The notes under the pieces were generated by a model. It ran no database searches, was not told the origin of the DNA, and was given only the letters and a program-made list of their open reading frames with translations. A DNA stretch of 64,000 nucleotides, taken from assembly GCF_000243395.2 (NCBI RefSeq), contig NZ_CM001484.1, forward strand, positions 974,089-1,038,088. The letters are read 5' to 3'. Made by a program: the position numbers and the translations under genes. Shown here piece after piece: positions 26,386 to 33,941 of the stretch. The stretch comes from Saccharomonospora glauca K62 (GTDB lineage: Bacteria > Actinomycetota > Actinomycetes > Mycobacteriales > Pseudonocardiaceae). Numbering within the stretch: position 1 is the stretch's first letter; each line of letters starts with the position of its first letter.

Positions 26386-27665
26386 TTCAGCGTCACCTCC
26401 GTGCCCCGGTAGACGGGGCCGACGAGGACACTGCTCCAGTCGGGCACCTCGTCGGCCCCGACGCCGAGTTCCCCGGCGAGCAGGGTGGACAGCAGTTGGC
26501 GTTCCTGCGGCGAGTTCGGCAGTCCCAGGTCGGTCCCGTTCTCGTGGTCGGGCACCAGCGCGCCCGTTCCGGCCCGCGGCGGGGCCGGGGACATGCCTTC
26601 GCGGGGCGTGACACCGCTGGGATAGCACCGAGGTCCCGAGTCGGCGGTGTAGACCGGGTCGTCGGCACCCGGCCGGTAGGCGCCTCGCGATTCGGTGACC
26701 AGACGACCCTCCATCCGCAGTCCCGGCTCGTTCGTGCCCGCGCCGAGGACCGCGTCCATGGCCGGCTTCAACTCGTCGAGCGCGCGCAGCGTGCACGCGA
26801 AACTTGGGGAGTAGCGCGCGGCCACTTCCAGCGGGGCCCGGCTCTCCGCCGAGAGCCGAATGAGGTTGTCGGCGTTGGAGCGCAGGAACGTGGTGACATC
26901 GCCCGACGTCGTGGTCACCTGCGCGTAGAGCTGCCGAAGCTGGGGACCCTGCTCCTCCACGGTGCCGAGCGTCACGGCGGTGTCGGTGAGTGCGTCGAGC
27001 AGATCGGGCGAGATGTCGCCGTAGAGCTGGGCCACCTCGCCGAGGTCGCGGATGTTGTCGTGCAACTCCGGCAGGTTCGGGTTGAACTCCTCAAGGTAGT
27101 TCGCCGCCCGCACCAGTGTGTCGCCGACGAGTTCGCCGCGGCCGTCCAACGCCGTGGCCACCGCGCTGAGCGTGCTGGCGAGCTTCTGCGGCTGCACGGC
27201 CTTCAGAACGGGCAACAACTCGTCGAACGCCCGCTCCAGCTCGATCGCGTTCTCCGACCGGTCCTGGTCGATCACGTCGCCGTCGGATAGCGGAGCAGCC
27301 GTCGAGTTGTCGGGAATGGAGAGTTGCACGTATCGCTCGCCGAACAGGGTCTTCGGCACGAGCAGCGCGGTCACGTCCTTGGGGAGTCGGGAGACGGTGT
27401 CGGGGTCGAGTGCCAGTTCGACCTCGGCCCCACCGGGTACGGCCTTGATCGAGCGCACCTCGCCGACGAGGACGCCCCGCGCCTTGACGTCGGAGTTCTC
27501 GCGCAGTTGGTTCCCCACCCGGTCGGTGCGCAAGGTCACCGTCACCGAGTCGGTGAACTGCTTGTCGTAGATGCGCACCGACAGGTCCACCAACAACACG
27601 AGAACGAGGCAGAAGGCCAGTCCGGTCAGGCGGACACCGAGCTTGCGCAGTCGTGTGTTCCTCAT
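26382..27665 (-). CDS. MCE family protein, MceA position
   Basis: A 427-residue Mce protein. The membrane anchor is at about 12-31, the MCE domain at about 38-120 (VTLRTDRVGNQLRENSDVKA, TLFGERYVQLSIPDNST), with a helical shaft after it. The C-terminal ~100 residues are Pro/Gly-rich with a C..C pair (FACTLRAL, RCYPSG), as in MceA proteins. ATG 27665 overlaps the yrbEB stop by 4 bp. MceA is the first tunnel subunit after the two permease genes. Confidence 0.9.
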   Translation of the reverse strand: MRNTRLRKLGVRLTGLAFCLVLVLLVDLSVRIYDKQFTDSVTVTLRTDRVGNQLRENSDVKARGVLVGEVRSIKAVPGGAEVELALDPDTVSRLPKDVTALLVPKTLFGERYVQLSIPDNSTAAPLSDGDVIDQDRSENAIELERAFDELLPVLKAVQPQKLASTLSAVATALDGRGELVGDTLVRAANYLEEFNPNLPELHDNIRDLGEVAQLYGDISPDLLDALTDTAVTLGTVEEQGPQLRQLYAQVTTTSGDVTTFLRSNADNLIRLSAESRAPLEVAARYSPSFACTLRALDELKPAMDAVLGAGTNEPGLRMEGRLVTESRGAYRPGADDPVYTADSGPRCYPSGVTPREGMSPAPPRAGTGALVPDHENGTDLGLPNSPQERQLLSTLLAGELGVGADEVPDWSSVLVGPVYRGTEVTLK

Positions 27666-28507
27666 CCCGCCACCCGTACGGTCGTCGTCGCGCCCCAGAT
27701 CGCGAGGCTGGCGAAGAAGTCGATCAGAGCCACCGCGACGATCGCGGTGCGGACCGCGCGTCCGACGGCGACGCCCACGCCGGCGGGGCCGCCTCGCGCG
27801 TGGAAGCCGTAGTAGCAGTGGGTGAGCACCACCACCACGCTGAACAACAACACCTTCCCGAACGACCAGAGCACGTCCTCCGGCGGCAGGAACAGGCCGA
27901 AGTAGTGGTCGTAGGTGCCTTCGGACTGGCCGTAGAACCACACGGTGATCTGGCGGGAGGCGACGTAGGAGGTCAGCAGTCCTATCGCGTACAGCGGGAT
28001 GATGGCGCAGAACCCGGCGATGATGCGTGTCGTCACGAGGTAGGGCACGCTCGGCACGCCCATGACCTCCAGCGCGTCGACCTCCTCGGAGATCCGCATG
28101 GCGCCGAGTTGGGCCGTGAATCCGCACCCCACCGTGGCCGACAGCGCGAGCCCCGCCACGAGCGGGGCGATCTCACGGGTGTTGAAGTACGCGGAGATGA
28201 AGCCCGCGAACGCCGCCGTGCCCACTTGATTCAGCGCCGTGTAGCCCTGCAGTCCGACGACCACGCCGGTGAACATCGTCATCCCGACCATCACGCCGAC
28301 CGTGCCGCCGATCACCGCGAGCGCGCCGCTGCCGAAGCTCACCTCCGCGAGCAGGCGCACGATCTCCCGTGGATAACGCCGTAGCGCGCGCGGAACCCAT
28401 GCCAGGGCGCGCAGGCTGAACAGCACCGACTCACCGAGGGTGTCCAGGAACGACAGTCGGCGGTCGAGGCTCGCCGCCGCGCGTTGTCCGACAGGTGTGG
28501 TGGTCAC
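27662..28507 (-). CDS. YrbE/MlaE-family ABC permease, B subunit
   Basis: A 281-residue membrane permease with about five helices. It has the MlaE coupling-helix motif EEVDALEVMGV, which contacts the ATPase (Mkl/MceG type, not in this window). Together with the A subunit it forms the membrane gate for lipids delivered by the Mce tunnel. GTG 28507 lies 4 bp after the A-subunit stop. Confidence 0.93.
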   Translation of the reverse strand: MTTTPVGQRAAASLDRRLSFLDTLGESVLFSLRALAWVPRALRRYPREIVRLLAEVSFGSGALAVIGGTVGVMVGMTMFTGVVVGLQGYTALNQVGTAAFAGFISAYFNTREIAPLVAGLALSATVGCGFTAQLGAMRISEEVDALEVMGVPSVPYLVTTRIIAGFCAIIPLYAIGLLTSYVASRQITVWFYGQSEGTYDHYFGLFLPPEDVLWSFGKVLLFSVVVVLTHCYYGFHARGGPAGVGVAVGRAVRTAIVAVALIDFFASLAIWGATTTVRVAG

Positions 28508-28511
28508 GGCC

Positions 28512-29309
28512 TCACATCCCCTTCGGAGGCACGAGCTGGAGGTACACGGTGGTCAGGACGAAGTTCACGCAGAACAGCAGCAGGAACGTGATGACCACGG
28601 ACTGGTTCACCGCGTCCCCGACTCCCTTCGGGCCCGGCGCGGGGTTGAGGCCCCGGTACGCGGCCACGACACCGGCGACGAAGCCGAAGACGAGCGCCTT
28701 GATCTCACTGATCCAGAGGTCGGGGAGCTGGGCGAGCGCCGAGAAGCTCGCGAGGTAGGCGCCGGGAGTGCCGTCCTGCATGACGACGTTGAAGAAGTAA
28801 CCGCCGCACACCCCGACGACGCTCACCATGCCGTTGAGGAACACGGCCACGGCCATCGCGGCGAGTACCCGCGGTACCACGAGCCGCTGCACGGGGGAGA
28901 CCCCCAGCACCTCCATGGCGTCGATCTCCTCGCGGATGGTGCGCGAACCGAGGTCCGCGCACATCGCGGAGCCGCCCGCTCCCGCGATGAGCAGTGCCGT
29001 GACGATGGGGCTGGCCTGCTGGATGATGGCGAGCACGCTGGCCGCGCCGGTGAACGACTGCGCCCCGATCTGGGTGGTCAGTGAGCCGACGTGCAGTGCG
29101 ATCACTCCGCCGAACGGGATGGCCACGAGCGCCGTCGGCAGGATCGACACGCTGGCGATGAACCAGAACTGCTGCACGAACTCCCGGAACTGGAACGGTC
29201 GGCGGGGGAGGCAGCGGAGAACGTCGAGCGCCAAGGCGTACATCCTGCCGGTCTGCCGCAGCGCGGCCGCGCCGGGAAACGAACGCTCGACTTCGTTGTC
29301 GACGGCCAC
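28512..29309 (-). CDS. YrbE/MlaE-family ABC permease, A subunit
   Basis: First gene of the mce operon, a 265-residue permease, the family's usual length. The EExDA motif reads EEIDAMEVLGV. I placed the start at GTG 29309, where GAAGGAG lies just upstream; the frame stays open further, but the extra region is Arg/Lys-rich and unlike homologues. A 7-bp inverted repeat lies 28-50 bp upstream and may be the operon's operator. The ATPase partner must come from elsewhere, as in mycobacteria. Confidence 0.93.
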   Translation of the reverse strand: MAVDNEVERSFPGAAALRQTGRMYALALDVLRCLPRRPFQFREFVQQFWFIASVSILPTALVAIPFGGVIALHVGSLTTQIGAQSFTGAASVLAIIQQASPIVTALLIAGAGGSAMCADLGSRTIREEIDAMEVLGVSPVQRLVVPRVLAAMAVAVFLNGMVSVVGVCGGYFFNVVMQDGTPGAYLASFSALAQLPDLWISEIKALVFGFVAGVVAAYRGLNPAPGPKGVGDAVNQSVVITFLLLFCVNFVLTTVYLQLVPPKGM

Positions 29310-29780
29310 TCGCGCTCCTTCGTTCGGCGAAAACCCGGTTCCATTTTCTCGGTGGAACCTCTGTTTCAATTTTCTTTCCCCGTCCTCGTTGGGGGTTCGC
29401 TGACAATAACGCCGCCCGGTTCGGCTGGTTACGCGCCAGTTTTTGAGCGTTGATGACAATTTTTCGAACAGTTTTCGTCCGATGGTGCGCGCTCGCGTAT
29501 CCGTCGGTCGGGTCGATCCGTTGATTGGCCTGCTCGAACAAAGGAGAGGAGGGATTTTCTGTAGGTCGTGACAACCGTTGCGCCGAAAGAGCGAGGAGTG
29601 TTCGGGAAACGTTGATGTTTCTTGTTCGTTTCCTGGTCAGCGGTTACCGTACTGGCTGGTAGGTTCGCCTTCCGGCTCCTACCGGCAAGCATCGTCGGCC
29701 GATGTTCGCGGGTCAGGATCGATTGTTCCCGCGTCGCTTGCTTCCACCCGTTCGTCTGTCCACCTGGGAAAGGAATCGCT
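29310..29780. other. Divergent promoter region between the mce operon and three secreted-protein genes
   Basis: A 471-bp stretch, more A/T-rich than its neighbours and without a credible gene. It holds the inverted repeat at 29337-29359 near yrbEA and a second, GGTAGG/CCTACC (29658-29663 with 29678-29683), about 100 bp before the first secreted-protein gene. Promoters for both directions should lie here, but no clear -35/-10 pair stands out. Confidence 0.6.
29337..29359. promoter_or_regulatory. Inverted repeat upstream of the mce operon
   Basis: GGTTCCA (29337-29343) and TGGAACC (29353-29359) are perfect reverse complements separated by 9 bp, centred about 40 bp before the yrbEA start. It is a candidate operator for the mce operon. 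It does not match the KstR consensus I know. Confidence 0.4.
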
Positions 29781-30401
29781 ATGCGTAGGCGCGTCATGAG
29801 CATCGTCGCTACCAGCGCCGCGGCGACGTTCGCCCTCGGTCTCACAGCCATGTCCGCATCGGCTCAGCAGCAGGAGTGGATCGTGGACCCGGGTGGTGAC
29901 TACACCGCTGAGTCCGCGACGACGGTGTTGACCAACACGGCTAACGGCGTGACGCTCGACTGCACGGACTCCGACGCCACCGGCTTCCTTGACGGCAGCG
30001 CGAGCGGTTCGCCCGCGCAGTTGGGGACGATCGACGACATCTCCTGGGGGAGCTGTTCCGGCCCGCTCGGACTCACGTTCGAGGTCATTCCGCAGAACCT
30101 GCCGTGGTCGATCAACGGTGAGTCCTACGCGGACGGTGTCACCACCGGCTACATCGGTGGTGTCGTGGCGAGCCTGAGCGGCCCCGGTTGCGAAGCGACG
30201 GTCGAGGGCGAGGCGCCCGGTACGTACGACAACGCCACCGACACGCTCGCCCCGCACCCGATCGAGGGCTCCCCGCACACGTTGACGGTGACGTCCGTCG
30301 ACTCGCTCGCGAACTGCTTCGGCCTGATCAGCACGGGTGACGTGGTCACGTTCGAGGGCGCGTACGTGGTCACGCCGGGCCAGGACGTCACGCTCCAGTG
30401 A
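29781..30401 (+). CDS. Secreted protein of unknown function (first of three)
   Basis: A 206-residue exported protein. The signal peptide is residues 1-28 with cleavage after ASA (SASA/QQ). The mature part has four cysteines (in LDCTDSD, GSCSGP, GPGCEA and ANCFGL) that could form two disulfides, and is rich in Gly, Thr and Asp, suggesting a beta-sandwich. No known family recognised. ATG 29781 has AAAGGAA 8 nt upstream. It is divergent from the mce operon and followed by two more secreted proteins, so a shared cell-envelope role is possible. Confidence 0.75.
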   Translation: MRRRVMSIVATSAAATFALGLTAMSASAQQQEWIVDPGGDYTAESATTVLTNTANGVTLDCTDSDATGFLDGSASGSPAQLGTIDDISWGSCSGPLGLTFEVIPQNLPWSINGESYADGVTTGYIGGVVASLSGPGCEATVEGEAPGTYDNATDTLAPHPIEGSPHTLTVTSVDSLANCFGLISTGDVVTFEGAYVVTPGQDVTLQ

Positions 30402-30516
30402 CGCCCGTTCCCCCCAACCGGGGCTGAGCGTCCGGTTCGGTCGGACCCGATCCGGCCGGACCGGCGCGCCGTGCCGTCCGTCACGAGCGGACCGGACAGA
30501 AGTGAGAAGAGAGGAC

Positions 30517-32046
30517 ATGGGACGGAAAGGGAGCAGGGGAGGACGCCTCGCCGCATTCGGCGCGGCGGTGTTGGTGGGAGCACTCGGGGCACCGGCCGCC
30601 TCGGGGGGACAATCCACCGGCGACACCCCGTCGCAGCGAGAGTCGGCGGAGTTGCTGTACCACTGCGAGACCGAGTCGGGACAGCGCGACGTGCGGGCCC
30701 GGATGGCGCTTTCGCTTCCCGAGACGGCCTCGGGGGAGATCGGCGTGACCCTCCGGGCGACCTTGGGGGAGCAGGTGGTCTCCGAACTCGCCGCCGACGG
30801 CGTCGTCGAGGTGACCGGTGTCATGTCGGCGACCGTGCTCGTGCGGAAGACCGACGCCACCGACGCCACGGACGAGCCCGTCCTGCTGTCCGACCTCGCC
30901 GTCCCGACGACCCCGCTGCCGACCGACGGCCCGTTGCCTCTCACCGGAACCGGAGCGGTACGGCAGCTCACCACGGACGGCCCCGGCGAGTACCGGGTGT
31001 CGGCCGATCGTTTCAACCTCCTGCTCGGCTGGCGTCCTTCCGAGCCCGATCCCGGCGACGGCTCGGACAACGGTACGCGCCCCGATCCGGGGGAGTCCGA
31101 CCCCGACGAGGAGACCCCGTCGGACACCGCTCCACCGCCCACCACGGACGCCGGCGGAGGCGCGGCACCCGCGGGTCGGCAGCAGTCGCCGCCCGCCCGT
31201 GCGTTCGACTGCGTCCCCGCCGAGGGACAGGACACGACGATCACCACGCTCGTCAGGACCGACGACGGCACCACCGAGCCGGTCCCCGACGCGGACGGGC
31301 CCCGGCGCCCCGCCGGTGACCGCGCCGGTGAGCGGGTCGGCACGAACGCCGAGCAGGCGGACATCCCGGAGGACTGTGTCGACTTCGCGGACCTGAACAA
31401 CGCGTGGTGTGCCTACCTGGGCGGTTACACGAACGTCAACCGCATGGACGCCGCCATGCGGATCGACCCCGGAATCGTCAATCTCGCACTGCCGATCATC
31501 GGCCCGTGCAACGACGGTTCGGAGTGGTACTGGTACTGCCAGACGGCGAGGGCCGAACTGAGGCACAACGGCAAGAAACAGTTCCCGCCGACCCGGAACT
31601 CCTTCCACGCCTTCGACTTCATGCCCAACGAGGCCACGATCGAACTGACCCAGATCGGCGACATGGAGATCGACGTGAGGTCGCAGGTCGTCTCGCCCTA
31701 CGACGGGTCGGTGGTCGCGCACGCGACGTTGTCCGTGCGGGTCTACGACGTCACCGTGAACGGCGTCGAGCTGGACGTCGGACCGAACTGCCGCACGGAG
31801 GAACCGATCACGGTGGAGTTGAAGGCCGACTACCCCGGCGACTACTCCCCCGCTACGGGGGGATTCCTGGACGGTTACTCGAAGATTCCGCCCTTCTCCG
31901 GCTGTGGTGTCGACTCCAACCTCGACCCGCTGATCACCGGACTGATCTCGGGCGAGGGCAACTACGTGAAGATGACGCAGGGACAGATCTGCGACATCCG
32001 GACCGGACAGTACTGCCCGCCGGTTCCTCCCGAACTACAACGCTGA
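30517..32046 (+). CDS. Secreted multi-domain protein of unknown function (second of three; possibly DUF6801-like N terminus)
   Basis: A 509-residue exported protein with a signal peptide of about 30 residues. Residues about 40-175 form a beta-rich domain starting LLYHCETESG that resembles the actinobacterial DUF6801 type; this assignment is weak. A Pro/Asp/Gly/Glu-rich linker (about 175-245) leads to a short FDCVPAEG segment, a second acidic linker, and a C-terminal cysteine-containing domain (about 285-509) starting DCVDFADLNNAWCAYLGGYT. ATG 30517 has GAGAGGAC upstream. It is probably co-transcribed with its neighbours. Confidence 0.72.
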   Translation: MGRKGSRGGRLAAFGAAVLVGALGAPAASGGQSTGDTPSQRESAELLYHCETESGQRDVRARMALSLPETASGEIGVTLRATLGEQVVSELAADGVVEVTGVMSATVLVRKTDATDATDEPVLLSDLAVPTTPLPTDGPLPLTGTGAVRQLTTDGPGEYRVSADRFNLLLGWRPSEPDPGDGSDNGTRPDPGESDPDEETPSDTAPPPTTDAGGGAAPAGRQQSPPARAFDCVPAEGQDTTITTLVRTDDGTTEPVPDADGPRRPAGDRAGERVGTNAEQADIPEDCVDFADLNNAWCAYLGGYTNVNRMDAAMRIDPGIVNLALPIIGPCNDGSEWYWYCQTARAELRHNGKKQFPPTRNSFHAFDFMPNEATIELTQIGDMEIDVRSQVVSPYDGSVVAHATLSVRVYDVTVNGVELDVGPNCRTEEPITVELKADYPGDYSPATGGFLDGYSKIPPFSGCGVDSNLDPLITGLISGEGNYVKMTQGQICDIRTGQYCPPVPPELQR

Positions 32047-32086
32047 CCCGGCATTACCCCGACCAATTGCGAAGGAGGAACGTGTG

Positions 32087-33055
32087 ATGAGACGTGCGAG
32101 AACGAGCGGTGGCAGACGTCGCAGATTGCTGACCGGCGCCCTCGCCACCGTCACCGCGGTGGTGACCGCGGGCGCCGTCGCGTCGGCCGCTCCGGCAGTG
32201 GCCGACGAGGTCGAGTCCACACTGGCCGGGAACTGGGCGCCGTTCGATCGGTGTCCGGTCGACGACCCGTCGATGCTCGCCGCCGACGGGGCCGAGCTGG
32301 CCGCGTTGTGCCTGGCGTCGTCGTCGGCGTCCGGGACGATGACCATCGGCGAGAAGACCGTGCCGACGTCCGTGACGGACTTGCAGCTCGGGCTGCTCGG
32401 TGACGGCGTGAGCTACACCTCCGTGGCGCCGGAGGGAGCGGGCATCCTGGCCGAGCCCGTGACCGTCCCCGGTGGACTGTTGAACCTCATGTGTCCCAGC
32501 GACATTCCCGTCCTCACGTCGTTGTGCGAGAAGGCGGCCGACAGCAAGCTCAACCGGGTGGTCGCCACGGTCGAACCCGCCGGGGTCCCCACGGACTTCA
32601 ACCTCACCGCCGGGCTCGGTGTGGGGCAACCCATCCTGACCCTGCCCGTGAAGATCCGGCTCGACAACCCGCTCCTCGGCAACCACTGCTACATCGGCTC
32701 GGAGGAGGAGCCGATTCTGCTGCGTCCCAGGAACGCCTCACAGCCGTCGCTCACCCTCACTCGCTACGCCCCCGACGGCACCACCCAGGCGGGCGGGCCG
32801 ATGAGCAACATCGAACTGTCCGGCGCCGACCAGATCGACGACTCCTTCACGGTTCCCAAGGCCAACGGGTGCGGCCTGTTCGGCATCCTCGACTGGGCCG
32901 TCAACGCCCAGCTCGGCCTGCCCTCCCCCGAGGGAGCCAACAGTCTGGTGCTCCACGACGCCGTGACCACGACCGGCGGTTTCTACAACCCCGCCTCGTT
33001 CGCTCCCGACCAGGGCCGCCTGCTGTCCGAGTACTGGCACGCAGCCAACCAGTGA
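32087..33055 (+). CDS. Secreted protein of unknown function (third of three)
   Basis: A 322-residue exported protein. The Arg-rich N terminus and helix end at a likely cleavage AVA/DE near residue 39. The mature part holds several cysteines (in FDRCPVDD, AALCLAS, NLMCPSD, TSLCEKA, GNHCYIG and NGCGLFG), suggesting disulfides. No catalytic motif seen. ATG 32087 follows GAAGGAGGAA (32071-32080); GTG 32084 is the alternative. It ends at a hairpin shared with the convergent SagB-like gene. Confidence 0.75.
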   Translation: MRRARTSGGRRRRLLTGALATVTAVVTAGAVASAAPAVADEVESTLAGNWAPFDRCPVDDPSMLAADGAELAALCLASSSASGTMTIGEKTVPTSVTDLQLGLLGDGVSYTSVAPEGAGILAEPVTVPGGLLNLMCPSDIPVLTSLCEKAADSKLNRVVATVEPAGVPTDFNLTAGLGVGQPILTLPVKIRLDNPLLGNHCYIGSEEEPILLRPRNASQPSLTLTRYAPDGTTQAGGPMSNIELSGADQIDDSFTVPKANGCGLFGILDWAVNAQLGLPSPEGANSLVLHDAVTTTGGFYNPASFAPDQGRLLSEYWHAANQ

Positions 33056-33062
33056 GCCTCGT

Positions 33063-33111
33063 CCACCGGCCGCTCCGCCTCTCGATCGAGCTCAGGCGGG
33101 GTGGCCGGTGG
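33063..33111. terminator. Nested hairpin between the third secreted gene and the SagB-like gene
   Basis: Outer arms CCACCGGCC (33063-33071) and GGCCGGTGG (33103-33111) enclose CCGCCT and AGGCGG. The right arm runs into the SagB-like 3' end. It probably stops both convergent transcripts. Confidence 0.5.
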
Positions 33112-33802
33112 CGAACAGCATCGTCGGGATCTCGTTCTCGGCAAGCCCCAGCAGCGTGCCGACGGCGGCGTCGTCGAACCCGGCCACCGCGCACCCGGCG
33201 AGCCCCAGCGCCGTGGCCACCAGGTACAGGTTCTGCACGGCCACACCCGAGTCGACGTGCAGGGTCCGGTAGTGCCGCAGCGGGTACTTGTCGAACGCGA
33301 CGTCGAGCCGCGCGGTGATCGCCACGCTGGCGGCGGGCTGCCACACGAACTCCTCCTGGAGGTACGCGCGTTCGAGCCCCGGACCCGGATCGGTGTCGGT
33401 GAGCTGCACGAGCGCGTGCGACGTGGGCTCGTAGCGGTACACGCCGTGGTCGAGCCCCTCGACCCGGCGAACCACCGCGTACGCGCGCAGGATGTCGAGC
33501 CCGCCCGCGCTCGGCGCCATGCTCAGCGGGTACTGCTCCACGCCGTAGGCGGGCACGAACCGCTGCACGCCCATCGAGAACCGCAGCAGCGCGCTCAGCA
33601 CCGAGAGCGCGAGAGGATCGTCGGAGAAGCTGTACGACGAGTGCCGTCTCGCGAGCGTCGCCACCAGCCCGGCCTTGGGCGGATGCACATCCGGCAGCGG
33701 GATGTGCCGTGCCATCGGCAGCGGTTCCGCCGGCACGGGCAACTGTGCGTTCAGCAGGCGATGCACCGCCAGCGCACGTTCGGTGGTTTCCCGACCACTC
33801 AC
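33092..33802 (-). CDS. SagB/ThcOx-type nitroreductase-fold oxidoreductase
   Basis: A 236-residue FMN-dependent dehydrogenase of the SagB-like group. RRHSSYSFSDDPLALSVLSA is the family's N-terminal FMN-binding segment, followed by YPLSMAPSAGGLDILRAYAV and the C-terminal HVDSGVAVQNLYLVATALGL. SagB enzymes oxidise azolines to azoles in peptide natural products, but no YcaO cyclodehydratase or precursor gene lies nearby, so a different oxidation is likely. GTG 33802 is the start. Confidence 0.82.
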   Translation of the reverse strand: MSGRETTERALAVHRLLNAQLPVPAEPLPMARHIPLPDVHPPKAGLVATLARRHSSYSFSDDPLALSVLSALLRFSMGVQRFVPAYGVEQYPLSMAPSAGGLDILRAYAVVRRVEGLDHGVYRYEPTSHALVQLTDTDPGPGLERAYLQEEFVWQPAASVAITARLDVAFDKYPLRHYRTLHVDSGVAVQNLYLVATALGLAGCAVAGFDDAAVGTLLGLAENEIPTMLFATGHPA

Positions 33803-33941
33803 GACGGCTCCCGTCGCTTCCCTTCGTCACCGACCACGGCGGCATCGTAACCCGTTCGAGGGTATTGGCGTGGCACCTTGGTCACACTCGGCTGGTGATC
33901 CGGACCAATTCGCCACCGTGTCCGCGACGACATGGCGTTCG

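Noticed and set aside
29337-29359. KstR operator in the mce promoter
   Set aside because: The GGTTCCA/TGGAACC repeat differs from the KstR consensus in sequence and spacing, so sterol control by KstR is not supported.
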